DNA from: Curtobacterium citreum
GTDB taxonomy: Bacteria > Actinomycetota > Actinomycetes > Actinomycetales > Microbacteriaceae
Assembly: GCF_006715175.1 (NCBI RefSeq)
Contig: NZ_VFMQ01000001.1
Location: 1,550,001 to 1,614,000 of the forward strand
DNA: 64,000 bases
Reading direction: 5' to 3'
A program made the position numbers and the translations under genes. How positions within the stretch are numbered: position 1 is the first letter of the stretch; each line of letters starts with the position of its first letter. Below are positions 46,035 through 56,578 of the stretch, in pieces. The notes below the pieces were generated by a model. That model saw only the letters and a list, made by a program, of their open reading frames with translations. It made no database searches and was not told where the DNA came from.

Positions 46035-47550
46035 ACGCCTGGACGGACTCGACAGCTGGTACGCCGAGGGCTGGAAGGGGCTGCGGGTCGCCGTCCTCGG
46101 CCTCGGCGCCACCGGGTTCTCGGTCGCCGACACCCTCGTCGAGCTCGGCAGCGCCGTCACGGTGTACGCGCCGGACGGCCCCGCCGACACGGTCGAGCTG
46201 CTCGACGTGATCGGCGCCGGGTTCGAACGCACCGCGCTCGACACCGTGCCCGCAGCGCTCGAGCAGCAGGCACCGGACCTGGTCGTCGTCTCGCCCGGTC
46301 TGCCGCCGCACAACGCCTCCGTCCGCTGGGCCGTCGAGCACAGCACCGTCTGGGGCGACGTCGAGCTCGCCTGGCGCGTGCGCGACAAGGTCGTCCGCGG
46401 ACCGATCGCGGCGCCGTGGGTGACCATCACCGGCACGAACGGCAAGACCACCACCACGCAGCTGACGACGGCGATGTTCGCCGCCGCCGGGCTCCGGGCG
46501 GTCGCCTGCGGGAACATCGGCGTGCCGGTGCTCGACGTGGTCCGCGACCCCGAGGGCTTCGACGTGCTCGTGGTCGAGCTGTCGAGCCACCAGCTGCACT
46601 ACATGCCGACCACCGGCGACGGCGCCGTCGTCCCGCTCGCCAGCGCGTGCCTGAACATCGCCGACGACCACCTCGAGTGGCACGGCTCGGCCGAGGCCTA
46701 CCGCGCCGCCAAGGCCAAGGTGTACGAGCGCTCGGTGATGGCGTGCGTCTACAACACCTCCGACGACGCCACGCGGCGCATGGTCGAGGGCGCCGACGTC
46801 GTCGAGGGCTGCCGCGCCGTCGGCTTCACCCCGGGGGTCCCGGCGCCCGGCGACGTCGGGATCGTCGACGACGTGCTCTGCGACCGCGCCTTCACCGAGG
46901 ACCGGCGGAACAGCGCGCTCGAGCTCGCGACCCTGGCCGACCTCGAGCAGGCCGGGCTGGCGAGCCCGCACATGACGATGAACGTCCTGGCCGCGGCGGC
47001 CCTCGCCCGCGCCGCCTCGGTCGAGCCCGCGCACATCCGGGCCGCCGTGCAGGGCTTCCGTGCCGACCACCACCGCACCGAGCACGTGGCGACCGCCGAC
47101 GGCGTCACGTGGGTGGACGACTCCAAGGCCACGAACCCGCACGCGGCGACGGCCTCGCTGGCGTCGTTCGACACCGTGGTGTGGATCGTCGGCGGCCTGT
47201 TCAAGGGCGTCGACGTCGACGGTCTCGTCGAGCGCTTCGGTCCCGGTGTGCGCGCGGTCGTCGTGATCGGCACCGACCGGACGCCCGTGCTCGAGGCATT
47301 CGCGCGACACGCGCCCGGGGTCCCGGTCCTCCAGGTCGAGGCGACGGACACTGAGCAGGTCATGCCCGAGGCGGTCCGGCATGCCGCCTCGGTCGCACGA
47401 CCGGGCGACACGGTCCTCCTCGCCCCGGCCGCCGCGTCGTTCGACCAGTTCGGGTCGTACGCGGACCGGGGGCAACGATTCGCGGCGGCGGTCCACGAGC
47501 ACCTGGGAGGCACAGCCGATGGCGACCACGGATCTCCCGAGCAGCCGTAG
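46024..47550 (+). CDS. murD: UDP-MurNAc-L-alanine:D-glutamate ligase MurD
   Basis: The 508-residue ligase adds D-Glu to UDP-MurNAc-L-Ala. [17 protein letters not shown] near 22 is the UDP-binding Rossmann start, [20 protein letters not shown] near 135 the ATP loop, and [17 protein letters not shown] near 360 the MurD signature with the metal-ligand region. GTG 46024 lies inside the end of mraY, and ftsW begins 32 nt before its stop. The order murD-ftsW-murG-murC-ftsQ is the standard one. Confidence 0.95.
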   Translation: MSAERLDGLDSWYAEGWKGLRVAVLGLGATGFSVADTLVELGSAVTVYAPDGPADTVELLDVIGAGFERTALDTVPAALEQQAPDLVVVSPGLPPHNASVRWAVEHSTVWGDVELAWRVRDKVVRGPIAAPWVTITGTNGKTTTTQLTTAMFAAAGLRAVACGNIGVPVLDVVRDPEGFDVLVVELSSHQLHYMPTTGDGAVVPLASACLNIADDHLEWHGSAEAYRAAKAKVYERSVMACVYNTSDDATRRMVEGADVVEGCRAVGFTPGVPAPGDVGIVDDVLCDRAFTEDRRNSALELATLADLEQAGLASPHMTMNVLAAAALARAASVEPAHIRAAVQGFRADHHRTEHVATADGVTWVDDSKATNPHAATASLASFDTVVWIVGGLFKGVDVDGLVERFGPGVRAVVVIGTDRTPVLEAFARHAPGVPVLQVEATDTEQVMPEAVRHAASVARPGDTVLLAPAAASFDQFGSYADRGQRFAAAVHEHLGGTADGDHGSPEQP

Positions 47551-48817
47551 CGGGCGTCCCGGCAGCAGCGCTGGACGCGGCGCGAGCGGGACTGCTCCCC
47601 GCCGTCCGCACGGCGCGGTCGTCGCGGTGAAGAACGTCTTCGTCGCCGAGTCGAGCACGTTCTACACGATCCTCGGCGTCACGCTGTTCCTGGTCGTCTT
47701 CGGCGTCGTGATGGTGCTGTCGTCCTCGAGCGTCGAGCAGTACGCCAAGACGCACGACTTCTTCGGCGCCGCGTCCCGCCAGGGTCTCTACGCCGTCCTC
47801 GGTGTCCCGCTCATGCTCGTCGCGAGCCGCATCCCGGCGCGGGTCTGGCGGAAGTGGGCGATGCGCTTCTTCGGCGCGGCCCTCGCGCTGCAGCTGCTCG
47901 TCTACACACCGCTCGGCATCGAGGTGCAGGGCAACCGGAACTGGGTCGGGTTCGGCTCCTTCACGGCGCAGCCGTCCGAGGCGATCAAGCTCGCCCTCGC
48001 GCTCGGCATCGGCGCCATCATGTACGTCAAGCGCGACAAGCTCGACGACTGGAAGGAGATCTTCGTCCCGGTCGGAATCGCCACGGTGCTGCCGCTCGGC
48101 ATGGTGCTCCTCGGCGGCGACCAGGGCACGGCGATGATCATGCTCATCCTCGTGCTCGGCGCGCTGTACATCGGCGGTGCCCGGGCGCGGCACCTGCTCG
48201 TGATCCTCGGGTCGATCGCGGTCGTGCTGCCGTTCGTCACGATGTCCTCGGCGTCCCGCCAGGTCCGCATCAGTGCGTGGCTCTCCGGGTGCACCGACTC
48301 GAACCAGTACCAGGACCTCTGCTGGCAGCCCGTCCACGGCATGTGGGCGCTCGCGTCCGGCGGCGTGTTCGGCGTCGGGCTCGGCAACTCCAAGGCGAAG
48401 TGGTCGTGGCTGCCCGAGGCGGACAACGACTACATCTTCGCGATCATCGGCGAGGAGCTCGGGCTCGTCGGCGCCGTCGTCGTGCTGGCGCTGTTCATCG
48501 TCCTCGCGGTGAGCATGATCAAGGTGATCCGGCAGTCGGACGACCCGTTCGTCAAGACCGTGACCGGCGCGATCATGGCCTGGATCATCGGGCAGGCGCT
48601 CGTCAACATCGCCGTCGTGCTCGGGCTGCTGCCGGTTCTCGGCGTGCCCCTCCCACTCATCTCCGCCGGTGGGTCCGCGCTCATCATGACGCTCATCGCC
48701 ATCGGCGTCGTGCTGTCCTTCGCGCGCGACCTCCCCGGCCGCCGCACCGACACCGGCCTCGACCCGAGGACCTTCGGCGCGGGCGGCACCGCACCACAGA
48801 ACGGACGGCTCCGGTGA
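47519..48817 (+). CDS. ftsW: SEDS-family septal peptidoglycan polymerase FtsW
   Basis: The 432-residue protein has about ten membrane spans after a Ser/Gly/Arg-rich cytoplasmic N-terminus of 40 residues. SEDS features include VVMVLSSSSVEQY near 67, GNRNWVGFGSFTAQPSEAIK near 142, GGDQGTAMIM near 200, the catalytic-region WLPEADNDYIFAIIGEELG near 300 and LPLISAGGSALIM near 380. It works with FtsI. ATG 47519, with GGGAGG 8 nt before, lies inside murD. Its stop overlaps the murG start. Confidence 0.95.
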   Translation: MATTDLPSSRSGRPGSSAGRGASGTAPRRPHGAVVAVKNVFVAESSTFYTILGVTLFLVVFGVVMVLSSSSVEQYAKTHDFFGAASRQGLYAVLGVPLMLVASRIPARVWRKWAMRFFGAALALQLLVYTPLGIEVQGNRNWVGFGSFTAQPSEAIKLALALGIGAIMYVKRDKLDDWKEIFVPVGIATVLPLGMVLLGGDQGTAMIMLILVLGALYIGGARARHLLVILGSIAVVLPFVTMSSASRQVRISAWLSGCTDSNQYQDLCWQPVHGMWALASGGVFGVGLGNSKAKWSWLPEADNDYIFAIIGEELGLVGAVVVLALFIVLAVSMIKVIRQSDDPFVKTVTGAIMAWIIGQALVNIAVVLGLLPVLGVPLPLISAGGSALIMTLIAIGVVLSFARDLPGRRTDTGLDPRTFGAGGTAPQNGRLR

Positions 48818-49917
48818 GCACCTACCTCTTCGCCGGCGGCGGGACCGCCGGGCACGTGAACCCGCTGCTCGCGGTCGCCGACCGGCTGACCGAGCGTGAC
48901 CCGGACGCCCGCGTCCTCGTCCTCGGCACGGCGGAGGGCCTCGAGGCCCGGCTCGTCCCGATGCGCGGTTACGAGCTGCTGACGATCCCGCGCCTGCCGT
49001 TCCCGCGGAAGCTGAACGGCGCCGCACTCCGGTTCCCCGGCCGCTTCCTGGCCGCCGTCCGTCGGACCGAGCAGCTCATCCGCGAGCACGACGTCGAGGT
49101 CGTCCTCGGCGTCGGGGGCTACGCGGCCGCGCCGGCGTACATCGCCGCGAAGCGGACCGGCACCCCGATCGTCGTGCACGAGCAGAACGCCAAGCCCGGG
49201 CTCGCGAACCGGCTCGCGGCGTTCCTGACGAAGCACGTCGGCCTGACCTTCTCGAACACCCGACTCCGGCACGGCCGCGTGGTGGGCATGCCGCTCCGCC
49301 GCGAGATCGAGACGCTCGACCGCCGGGTGTCCCGTGCCGAGGGCCTCGCCGAGTTCGGGCTCGACCCGGACCGCCCGGTGCTGCTCGTGACCGGCGGGTC
49401 CTCGGGCGCACGCAGCATCAACCGCACCGTGAACCGCGCGGCGGCGACGATCGTCGGCGCCGGGTGGCAGGTGCTGCACGTCGTCGGTGGCAAGTCGGAC
49501 ATCGGCCCGAGCGACCTCGACGGCTACCACGTGCTGCCGTACTGCGACCGGATGGACCTGGCGTACGCGGCGTCCGACTTCGTGGTGTCCCGCTCGGGCG
49601 CCGGCATGGTGTGCGAGCTCACGGCCGTCGGGCTGCCGAGCGTCCTGGTGCCCTACCCGGTCGGCAACGGCGAGCAGCGGCACAACGCCAAGGACGTCGT
49701 CGACGCCGGGGGAGCGGTGCTCGTGGCGGACGGGGAATTCGACGAGCAGTGGGTGACGTTCCACCTGCTCGGCATCCTGCAGGACCGCGCCCGGATCGCG
49801 GACATGGCCGTCCGGGCCGGCAGCGTCGGACACCGCGACGGCGCCGACCGGATGACCGAGCTCGTCCGCGACGCGGCTGCAGCCCCGAGCACGACCAGCA
49901 CCACGGAGGAACGATGA
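48814..49917 (+). CDS. murG: UDP-GlcNAc:lipid I N-acetylglucosaminyltransferase MurG
   Basis: The 367-residue GT28 enzyme turns lipid I into lipid II on the inner face of the membrane. G-loops are [20 protein letters not shown] at residue 5 and [16 protein letters not shown] near 97; [14 protein letters not shown] follows. [17 protein letters not shown] starts the UDP-GlcNAc domain, and [19 protein letters not shown] near 262 binds the sugar nucleotide. It has four-base overlaps with ftsW and murC. Confidence 0.96.
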   Translation: MSTYLFAGGGTAGHVNPLLAVADRLTERDPDARVLVLGTAEGLEARLVPMRGYELLTIPRLPFPRKLNGAALRFPGRFLAAVRRTEQLIREHDVEVVLGVGGYAAAPAYIAAKRTGTPIVVHEQNAKPGLANRLAAFLTKHVGLTFSNTRLRHGRVVGMPLRREIETLDRRVSRAEGLAEFGLDPDRPVLLVTGGSSGARSINRTVNRAAATIVGAGWQVLHVVGGKSDIGPSDLDGYHVLPYCDRMDLAYAASDFVVSRSGAGMVCELTAVGLPSVLVPYPVGNGEQRHNAKDVVDAGGAVLVADGEFDEQWVTFHLLGILQDRARIADMAVRAGSVGHRDGADRMTELVRDAAAAPSTTSTTEER

Positions 49918-51338
49918 CCATCAAGCCGGACCTGACCCAGCCGATCCCGGACGACCTCGGCACGGTCCACTTCGTCGGCATCGGCGGCTCCGGCATGAGC
50001 GGCATCGCCCGCATGTTCCTCGCCGCGGGGCACCGCGTGACCGGCAGCGACTCCCGCGAGACCGCGACCACGGCCACGATGCGCGACCTCGGCGCCGATG
50101 TGCACATCGGCCACGACGCGGCGAACGTCGGCGCGGCGGACACGATCGTCGTGACCAGCGCCCTCTGGCCGGACAACCCCGAGCTGCTCGAGGCGCAGCG
50201 CCGTGGTCTGCCGGTCCTGCACCGGTCCCAGGCCCTCGCCGCGCTCATCGCCGAGCACCGCCTCGTCGCGGTCGCCGGCGCCCACGGCAAGACCACCTCC
50301 ACGGGCATGATCGTCACGGCGATGGTCGAGCTCGGCCTGGACCCGAGCTTCGTCAACGGCGGGGTCATCCAGTCCCTCGGCACGAGCTCCGCCCCTGGCA
50401 GCAGCGACCTGTTCGTGGTCGAGGCCGACGAGTCCGACGGTTCATTCCTGCTCTACGACGTCGCGGTCGCGCTGATCACGAACGTCGACGCGGACCACCT
50501 CGACCACTACGGCAGCGAAGCGGCGTTCATCGACGCGTTCGTCGAGTTCGCCGGCAAGGCGAGCGAGCGCATCGTCGTGTCGAGCGACGACGCCGGGGCG
50601 CAGCGCGTCACCGCGGGGGTCCGTGCACGCGAGCACGCGCCCGAGATCGTCACCTTCGGCGAGGCCGCCGACGCCGACGTCCGGATCGACCGCATCGTCG
50701 AGGCCGCGAGCGTCGAGGTCGACTTCACCGCGGGCGGTGCGTCGCACCACCTGACGCTGCGCGTCCCGGGCCGCCACAACGCGGTGAACGCGGTCGGCGC
50801 CTTCGCCGTGCTCACCGGGCTCGGCGTCGAGCCGACGGACGCGATCCGGGGCATCGAGGCGTTCGGCGGGACCGAGCGCCGTTTCGAGCTGCACGGCGTC
50901 GAGCGCGGCGTGTCGGTCTACGACGACTACGCGCACCACCCGACCGAGGTCGCGGCCGCCCTCCGCGCGGCCCGCAACGTGGTCGGCGACGGCCGGATCA
51001 TCGCGATCCACCAGCCGCACCTGTACTCGCGCACCCGGCTGATGGCCGGCGACTTCGCGAAGGTCTACGAGGAGCTCGCCGACCACACGGTCGTGCTCGA
51101 CGTCTACGGCGCGCGCGAGGACCCGGAGCCCGGCGTCACCGGCGCCCTGGTCCAGGAGCGCTTCGCGGACCAGTCACGCGTCGAGTTCCTGCCGGACTGG
51201 GACGAGGCCTCGGCCCGCGCGGCCGCCGTCGCGCGCGACGGCGACATCATCATGACCCTGAGCTGCGGCGACGTGTACCGCATCATCCCGCAGGTGCTCG
51301 GCGCCCTGCGCCAGGACGAGGACACCCCGGCGCGATGA
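49914..51338 (+). CDS. murC: UDP-MurNAc:L-alanine ligase MurC
   Basis: The 474-residue enzyme starts the stem peptide by adding L-Ala. The UDP-binding start is [20 protein letters not shown], the ATP loop [18 protein letters not shown] near 120 and the MurC-specific stretch [13 protein letters not shown] near 165; [19 protein letters not shown] near 340 and [12 protein letters not shown] follow. The ATG overlaps the murG stop and the TGA overlaps the ftsQ start. Confidence 0.96.
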   Translation: MTIKPDLTQPIPDDLGTVHFVGIGGSGMSGIARMFLAAGHRVTGSDSRETATTATMRDLGADVHIGHDAANVGAADTIVVTSALWPDNPELLEAQRRGLPVLHRSQALAALIAEHRLVAVAGAHGKTTSTGMIVTAMVELGLDPSFVNGGVIQSLGTSSAPGSSDLFVVEADESDGSFLLYDVAVALITNVDADHLDHYGSEAAFIDAFVEFAGKASERIVVSSDDAGAQRVTAGVRAREHAPEIVTFGEAADADVRIDRIVEAASVEVDFTAGGASHHLTLRVPGRHNAVNAVGAFAVLTGLGVEPTDAIRGIEAFGGTERRFELHGVERGVSVYDDYAHHPTEVAAALRAARNVVGDGRIIAIHQPHLYSRTRLMAGDFAKVYEELADHTVVLDVYGAREDPEPGVTGALVQERFADQSRVEFLPDWDEASARAAAVARDGDIIMTLSCGDVYRIIPQVLGALRQDEDTPAR

Positions 51339-52645
51339 AGCGGCCGGAGGGCTTCGACGACCGACCGGACGAGCCGGCCGGTCCGGCCGAGGGCGCGTCG
51401 GCTCCCCGGCAGCGTCGTGGTCCCAGGCAGCGCCCTGTTCCTTGGTCGGCGCGCCGTCCGTCCCGCCCGGTCGCCGACGCGGGTGCTCCGGACGACGGCC
51501 TGGAGGCACGCCCCGCGGCCGACGCGCCCGTGACGGACGACGAGACGGCCGATCCCGTCGACGACCGCGTGACCGACCGCGCGGCCGCACCCTCCAACCG
51601 CGAGCGCGCGGGCGCGCTCGCGGGCGCCGCCGGACGGCGGCTCGGCGCCGGCTTCTCGTCGGTGGCGGAGCAGCTCCGCGGCTACTCACCGGACGAGGAG
51701 CACCCGAGCGCGTCGCGTCGGACCGCCGAGCGCGACCACGTCGCGACCGTGACCGACGTGCTCGACGTGCACCGTGCCTCCCGGTCGACCGACCCGGAGG
51801 CGGACGGCCACGACACTCGGGACGACCACGGCGACGCGCCCATCGGTGCCGGTGTCCGCGCTGCGGAGACCGCGCGTGAGGCGCGCGTCGCGAAGCGGCG
51901 CCGGCGCCTGCTCGAGCGGGCCGAGGTCCGACGGTTCACCCGTCGCGCCCGCCACCGCCGAGCGGCCTGGATCACCGCGGGCGTGGTGGTCGTGGTCTTC
52001 GGCGCATCGCTCCTGGTGGCGGTCTACTCGCCGCTCATGGCGCTGCAGACCATCGAGGTCAAGGGCACGAACCGGGTCGACGACGCCGCGCTCCGGCAGG
52101 CGCTGTCCGACCAGGTCGGCACCCCGCTCGCGCGGCTCGACTTCGACGAGGTGAAGCGCGACATCGCGAGCTTCCCGCTCATCGAGAGCTACGTGACGGA
52201 AGAGGTGCCGCCGCACACGCTCGTCGTCACCGTCACCGAGCGGACGCCGGTCGTCGCGGTGCAGTCCGGCGACGCGTTCGACCTCGTGGACCCCGCCGGC
52301 ATCGTCGTGCAGTCCTCGCCCTCGCGTCCGGACGGCATGCCGCTCGCCGACGTTGCCCGTGCGAAGCTCGGCTCGCCGGTGTTCCGCACGATGACCGAGG
52401 TCGTCCTCGCGCTGCCGTCGACCGTGCGGGCGCAGGTCACCGACGTCGCCGCCTCGACCGCCGACGACGTGACGCTCACCCTGCAGGGCGGGTCGACGGT
52501 CGTGTGGGGGAGCCCCGGAGACTCGAGCGCCAAGGCAGCCCTGCTCGCCGCGCTCGTCAAGGACCACGAGGCCCGCAGTCCCGGCTCGGTCGTCGAGTAC
52601 GACGTGTCGGCGCCGGACAACGGCATCGTCCGCGCGAAGTCCTGA
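51335..52645 (+). CDS. ftsQ: Divisome protein FtsQ (DivIB)
   Basis: The 436-residue protein has an unusually long, charged, disordered cytoplasmic N-terminus (about 205 residues, rich in Asp, Arg, Pro and Ala), one membrane helix ([21 protein letters not shown], about 210 to 230) and a POTRA domain starting [21 protein letters not shown]. The FtsQ beta domain follows with [20 protein letters not shown]. FtsQ links early and late division proteins. It is the last gene of the coupled murE-ftsQ run; ftsZ has its own promoter region downstream. Confidence 0.92.
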   Translation: MKRPEGFDDRPDEPAGPAEGASAPRQRRGPRQRPVPWSARRPSRPVADAGAPDDGLEARPAADAPVTDDETADPVDDRVTDRAAAPSNRERAGALAGAAGRRLGAGFSSVAEQLRGYSPDEEHPSASRRTAERDHVATVTDVLDVHRASRSTDPEADGHDTRDDHGDAPIGAGVRAAETAREARVAKRRRRLLERAEVRRFTRRARHRRAAWITAGVVVVVFGASLLVAVYSPLMALQTIEVKGTNRVDDAALRQALSDQVGTPLARLDFDEVKRDIASFPLIESYVTEEVPPHTLVVTVTERTPVVAVQSGDAFDLVDPAGIVVQSSPSRPDGMPLADVARAKLGSPVFRTMTEVVLALPSTVRAQVTDVAASTADDVTLTLQGGSTVVWGSPGDSSAKAALLAALVKDHEARSPGSVVEYDVSAPDNGIVRAKS

Positions 52646-52741
52646 CCGCGGGGCCGGGCGGTGCGTCGGTCGACCGGCGATGTCGAGGCGGAATCGCGCG
52701 ACACGCGGCGTGGCGGGGCGACAGTGCGCGGAGCGCACCCG

Positions 52742-52747
52742 TAGCGT
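52742..52747 (+). promoter_or_regulatory. Putative -10 box for ftsZ
   Basis: TAGCGT lies 80 nt before the chosen GTG in the ftsQ-ftsZ gap, consistent with a separate ftsZ promoter. No clear -35 box is present, as for activator-dependent promoters. Confidence 0.42.
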
Positions 52748-52793
52748 CGTCGGGAGCACCACATCTACCAGCATTGCCCCTGAACTTCAAGTA

Positions 52794-52811
52794 GAGGTTG
52801 AGGGTTCAACC
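52794..52811 (-). promoter_or_regulatory. Operator-like inverted repeat in the ftsZ leader
   Basis: Minus strand GGTTGAACCCTCAACC: the arms GGTTGA and TCAACC are perfect. The words CTCAACC and GTTGAACC also occur before the second merR (17671). FtsR of C. glutamicum acts on ftsZ, so this is a candidate FtsR or MerR site. It could also form an RNA hairpin just before GGAGG. Confidence 0.45.
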
Positions 52812-52826
52812 GGAGGCCCGACTGAC

Positions 52827-53987
52827 GTGACCACGAACCACAACTACCTCGCCGTCATCAAGGTCGTCGGTGTCGGCGGCGGCGGCGTGAACGCCGTGAA
52901 CCGCATGATCGAGCTCGGCCTCCGCGGCGTCGAGTTCATCGCGATCAACACCGACGCGCAGGCACTGCTGCTGAGCGACGCCGACGTCAAGCTCGACGTG
53001 GGCCGCGAGATCACCCGTGGTCTCGGCGCCGGCGCGGACCCCGAGGTCGGCCGTCGCGCCGCCGAGGACCACGCCGAGGAAATCGAGGAGGCCCTCGCGG
53101 GTGCCGACATGGTCTTCGTCACCGCGGGCGAGGGTGGCGGCACCGGCACGGGTGGTGCGCCCGTCGTCGCGCGCATCGCGAAGTCGATCGGTGCGCTCAC
53201 CATCGGTGTCGTCACGAAGCCGTTCAGCTTCGAGGGCAAGCGCCGCCAGTCCCAGGCCGAGAACGGCGTCGCGGGCCTCAAGGACGAGGTCGACACCCTC
53301 ATCGTCGTGCCGAACGACCGCCTGCTCGAGATCTCCGACCGCGGCATCTCGATGGTCGAGGCGTTCGCGACCGCCGACCAGGTGCTCCTCGCCGGCGTGC
53401 AGGGCATCACGGACCTCATCACGACCCCGGGTCTGATCAACCTCGACTTCGCCGACGTCAAGTCGGTCATGCAGGGTGCCGGCTCGGCGCTCATGGGCAT
53501 CGGCTCGTCCCGCGGGGCGGACCGGGCGATCAAGGCGGCCGAGCTCGCCGTGGCGTCCCCGCTGCTCGAGGCCTCGATCGACGGTGCGCACGGCGTGCTG
53601 CTCTCGATCCAGGGCGGCTCGAACCTCGGCATCTTCGAGATCAACGACGCCGCGCGCCTGGTGCAGGAGGCGGTCCACCCCGAGGCGAACATCATCTTCG
53701 GTGCGGTCATCGACGACACCCTCGGCGACGAGGTCCGCGTGACGGTCATCGCCGCCGGGTTCGACGGTGGCGAGCCGAGCACGCAGCAGAAGGAGCGTCG
53801 CTCGAGCTGGGTCGACCCGGAGTCGGGCGCCGCGTCGTCCGCCGCCGGTGCGACCGGTTCGGTGGAGGACACCGCGACCACGAGCCCGTCCTGGGCGTCG
53901 CAGCAGCACGAGGCCCCCGCGCAGCGCGCGGCCGACCCGGCCTTCGACGGCGACGACGAGCTCGACGTCCCCGACTTCCTGAAGTAA
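52827..53987 (+). CDS. ftsZ: Cell-division GTPase FtsZ
   Basis: The 386-residue tubulin homologue forms the Z-ring. It has the nucleotide-binding start [19 protein letters not shown], the tubulin signature GGGTGTG near 103, the synergy loop [11 protein letters not shown] near 205 and a Ser/Ala/Thr-rich linker (about 315 to 375). The C-terminal peptide is [10 protein letters not shown], which docks SepF and other partners. GTG 52827 was chosen with GGAGG 10 nt upstream; the longer frame would read through the leader repeat. yggS follows after 7 nt. Confidence 0.97.
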   Translation: MTTNHNYLAVIKVVGVGGGGVNAVNRMIELGLRGVEFIAINTDAQALLLSDADVKLDVGREITRGLGAGADPEVGRRAAEDHAEEIEEALAGADMVFVTAGEGGGTGTGGAPVVARIAKSIGALTIGVVTKPFSFEGKRRQSQAENGVAGLKDEVDTLIVVPNDRLLEISDRGISMVEAFATADQVLLAGVQGITDLITTPGLINLDFADVKSVMQGAGSALMGIGSSRGADRAIKAAELAVASPLLEASIDGAHGVLLSIQGGSNLGIFEINDAARLVQEAVHPEANIIFGAVIDDTLGDEVRVTVIAAGFDGGEPSTQQKERRSSWVDPESGAASSAAGATGSVEDTATTSPSWASQQHEAPAQRAADPAFDGDDELDVPDFLK

Positions 53988-53994
53988 GCCGTCC

Positions 53995-54720
53995 TTGGTA
54001 GCCGACACGCGCCTCCCGTCCGCCTCGTCACCCGACGACGGACCGGAGGCGCGTCTCGCGTCCGTACGGTCCGGGATCGCGGACGCGGCCCGCGCCGCGG
54101 GTCGGAGCGTCGACGAGCTGACGCTCGTCGTCGTGACGAAGTACCACCCGGCGTCGCTCGTCCGCGAGCTCGCCGCCCTCGGTGTCACGGACGTGGGGGA
54201 GAACCGCCACCAGGAGGCGCAGGCCAAGGCCGCCGAGCTGGCCGACCTCGACCTGACCTGGCACTTCGTCGGGCAGCTCCAGTCGAAGAAGGCCCGCCAG
54301 GTGCGCCGGTACGCCGACGTGGTGCAGTCGCTCGACCGCGACTCGGTGGTGGACGCCTTCGCGCCGACCGAGGCCGAGCCGGACCCGCGGGTGGTCGACG
54401 GCTTCGTGCAGGTCAACCTCACCGACGACCCCGGTCGTGGTGGGGTGCAGCCGGACGACGTCGAGGCGATGGTGACCCGCGTGCTCGACACCGGGACCAT
54501 CCGACTCCGCGGCGTGATGGCCGTCGCACCGCTCGACGAGGAGCCCCGACGGGCCTTCGCCCGGCTCCGCACGATCTCGGAGCGCGTGGTCTCGCTCGCG
54601 CCCGACGCAACGGACGTGTCCGCCGGCATGAGCGGTGACTACGCCGACGCGATCGCCGAGGGCGCGACACACCTCCGGATCGGGACCGCAATCACGGGAA
54701 ACCGGCCCACCGCGCCCTAG
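53995..54720 (+). CDS. YggS-family pyridoxal-phosphate homeostasis protein
   Basis: The 241-residue PLP-binding alanine-racemase-like barrel has the PLP Lys in LVVVTKYHPASLVREL near 38, then VGENRHQEAQAKAAEL, WHFVGQLQSKKARQV near 90 and the phosphate-binding end SAGMSGDYADAIAEGATHLR followed by IGTAI. It buffers PLP and affects amino-acid metabolism. The TTG start has a weak ribosome site and lies 7 nt after ftsZ. In mycobacteria a YfiH/PgeF gene lies between ftsZ and this gene; it is missing here. Confidence 0.92.
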   Translation: MVADTRLPSASSPDDGPEARLASVRSGIADAARAAGRSVDELTLVVVTKYHPASLVRELAALGVTDVGENRHQEAQAKAAELADLDLTWHFVGQLQSKKARQVRRYADVVQSLDRDSVVDAFAPTEAEPDPRVVDGFVQVNLTDDPGRGGVQPDDVEAMVTRVLDTGTIRLRGVMAVAPLDEEPRRAFARLRTISERVVSLAPDATDVSAGMSGDYADAIAEGATHLRIGTAITGNRPTAP

Positions 54721-54723
54721 CCT
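54718..54723 (+). promoter_or_regulatory. Putative -10 box for sepF
   Basis: TAGCCT overlaps the yggS stop codon and lies 39 nt before the sepF ATG, which has its own CGGAGGA site. Confidence 0.4.
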
Positions 54724-54762
54724 CGTCCCAGGGCATCCACGAGCACGAACTCCGGAGGAACC

Positions 54763-55329
54763 ATGGCCAACCCGCTCAAGAAGACGATGGTCTACCTCGG
54801 CCTCGCCGACGAGGAACTGTACGAGGACGAGCAGCAGCAGCCGGCGCCCGCCCAGGCGCGCCAGCAGGCCGCTCCGGCCCCCACCGCGGTCCCCGCCGCT
54901 GCTCCCGTGCAGGAGGCCCCCGTCGCGGCCGCCCCCGCCGCGGTGCCCGCGGAGCCCAAGACGCACACCCACCAGCGCGGCGCGCAGGTCACCCCGCTCC
55001 GGCGCGCGCACACGACCGCACAGAAGGCGACCCCGGTCCAGGAAATGAACGAGATCCTCACCGTCCACCCGCGCGAGTACAAGGACGCCCAGTCCATCGC
55101 CGAGAGCTTCCGAGACGGCATCCCCGTCATCATCAACCTCTCGCAGATGACCGAGTCCGACGCCCGCCGCATGATCGACTTCGCCTCGGGGCTGTCGCTC
55201 GGGCTGTACGGCAAGATCGAGCGCGTCACCAACAAGGTCTTCCTGCTGTCGCCGGCGCACGTCGCGGTGAGCGGTGAGCCCGCTGAGGTAGAGTCCGACA
55301 TCGAGGCGTCCTTCTTCGCCCAGTCCTGA
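54763..55329 (+). CDS. sepF: Z-ring membrane tether SepF
   Basis: The 188-residue protein starts with the amphipathic membrane-binding helix [18 protein letters not shown]. An Ala/Pro/Glu-rich linker (about 25 to 90) follows, and then the SepF core with [29 protein letters not shown] and [20 protein letters not shown]. It binds the FtsZ C-terminus and anchors it in bacteria that lack FtsA, as here, where ftsA is absent. CGGAGGA lies 6 nt before the ATG. Confidence 0.95.
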   Translation: MANPLKKTMVYLGLADEELYEDEQQQPAPAQARQQAAPAPTAVPAAAPVQEAPVAAAPAAVPAEPKTHTHQRGAQVTPLRRAHTTAQKATPVQEMNEILTVHPREYKDAQSIAESFRDGIPVIINLSQMTESDARRMIDFASGLSLGLYGKIERVTNKVFLLSPAHVAVSGEPAEVESDIEASFFAQS

Positions 55330-55401
55330 GCCGGACCCCGGCCCAGTAGCCCCTGTGCGGTGATCGCCTGAGCACCGCACCCGAGCCGAGCGAGCCCCAC
55401 C

Positions 55402-55698
55402 GTGTCACTGGTCTTCGGGATCCTGTCCTTCGCCCTCCTGCTCTACTTCTTCGTGATGTGGGGTCGGTTCGCGTTCGACATCGTCCAGGCCTACAACCGC
55501 AGCTGGCGTCCCCGTGGCGCGATGCTCGTGGTCGCCGACGTCGTCTACACGCTGACGGACCCGCCGATCCGGTTCGTCCGTCGGCTGCTCCCGCCGCTGC
55601 GGATGGGACCCGTCGCGCTCGACTTCGGCTGGACCCTCGTGATGCTCGTCGTGATCATCCTCCGGGTGATCGTCGGCGGACTCGCTCGCTCCTTCTGA
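55402..55698 (+). CDS. YggT-family membrane protein
   Basis: The 98-residue protein has two hydrophobic segments (about 5 to 25 and 75 to 95) and the YggT core FDIVQAYNRSWRPRG, DPPIRFVRRLLPPLRMGPVA and LDFGWTLVMLVVIILRVIVG. It lies between sepF and wag31 as in other Actinobacteria (Rv2146c) and may assist septal or polar growth; its exact role is unknown. GTG start. Confidence 0.92.
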   Translation: MSLVFGILSFALLLYFFVMWGRFAFDIVQAYNRSWRPRGAMLVVADVVYTLTDPPIRFVRRLLPPLRMGPVALDFGWTLVMLVVIILRVIVGGLARSF

Positions 55699-55783
55699 TC
55701 CACCACCCGCACACGAATCGCGCCACGCCCGCCCAGAGGTCACGGTCGGACACGCGCGTCGGTGTACGGTGGTCGGGATCGAT

Positions 55784-55799
55784 GCCCGCCCCGGCGGGC
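55784..55799 (+). terminator. Short hairpin after the yggT-family gene
   Basis: GCCCGC, loop CCCG, GCGGGC, about 85 nt after the stop and 25 nt before the wag31 -10 box. Confidence 0.35.
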
Positions 55800-55823
55800 C
55801 TCCGCACCACACGGCACGACTGG

Positions 55824-55829
55824 TAGGTT
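55824..55829 (+). promoter_or_regulatory. Putative -10 box for wag31
   Basis: TAGGTT lies 54 nt before the ATG, and the terminator-like hairpin just upstream supports an independent transcript. Confidence 0.42.
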
Positions 55830-55883
55830 CGGTCGTGACGCAAGTGGTTCCACACGTTCAGCAGTTCTATTGAGGTGACGGCA

Positions 55884-56576
55884 ATGGCTTTGACGCCGGA
55901 AGACGTAGTCAACAAGCGGTTCCAGCCGACGAAGTTCCGCGAGGGCTACGACCAGGACGAGGTCGACGACTTCCTGGACGAGGTCGTCGTCGAGCTCCGC
56001 CGCCTGACGGCCGAGAACGACGAGCTCCGCCAGCGCCTGCAGGCCGCCGAGTCGGCGCCGAAGCTCGAGAAGACCGAGCAGCCGGAGCCGGCCGCCGCTC
56101 CCGAGCCCGAGCCCACCCCGGCTCCCGTCGCCGCTGCCCCGGAGCCCGCTCCGGTCGCCGCAGCAGCGCCGGCCGCCTCGACGGTCCCCGCCGACGAGGA
56201 CACCGAGGGCACCACGAACCTCCTCACGCTCGCTCGTCGTCTGCACGAGGAGCACGTCCGCGAGGGCATCGAGAAGCGCGACGCGCTCATCGCCGAGGGC
56301 ACCGCGCAGGCCGCCCGCCTGGTCTCCGAGGCCGAGGCGAAGCAGCGCCAGATCATCGCCGACACCGAGAACACGAACCGCCAGCGGGTCGCCGTGCTCG
56401 AGCAGGAGCAGCGTCAGCTCGAGGGCAAGATCGACGAGCTCCGCACCTTCGAGCGCGACTACCGTGCGCAGCTCAAGAGCTACATCCAGTCCCAGCTGTC
56501 CGAGCTGGACGGGTCGGGGTCGGAGCAGTCCGGCCTCACCCCGGCGCCGGCCTCGGCGCAGGGCTTCGGCAACTGA
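55884..56576 (+). CDS. wag31: Polar growth protein Wag31 (DivIVA)
   Basis: The 230-residue DivIVA homologue marks curved membrane at poles and septa and recruits wall-synthesis enzymes. The membrane-binding head is LTPEDVVNKRFQPTKFREGY, DQDEVDDFLDEVVVELRRLT. A Pro/Ala/Glu-rich insert (about 60 to 110) separates it from the long coiled-coil (about 115 to 215). Thr/Ser residues in the head and linker are typical targets of PASTA kinases. TGAGGTG precedes the ATG; a GTG nine bases upstream is less likely. lspA starts 2 nt after its stop. Confidence 0.95.
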   Translation: MALTPEDVVNKRFQPTKFREGYDQDEVDDFLDEVVVELRRLTAENDELRQRLQAAESAPKLEKTEQPEPAAAPEPEPTPAPVAAAPEPAPVAAAAPAASTVPADEDTEGTTNLLTLARRLHEEHVREGIEKRDALIAEGTAQAARLVSEAEAKQRQIIADTENTNRQRVAVLEQEQRQLEGKIDELRTFERDYRAQLKSYIQSQLSELDGSGSEQSGLTPAPASAQGFGN

Positions 56577-56578
56577 CG

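Noticed and set aside
52680..52826. Upstream start adding 49 residues to FtsZ
   Set aside because: The extra residues have no family similarity and cover the putative promoter and inverted repeat; GTG 52827 has GGAGG and the normal length.
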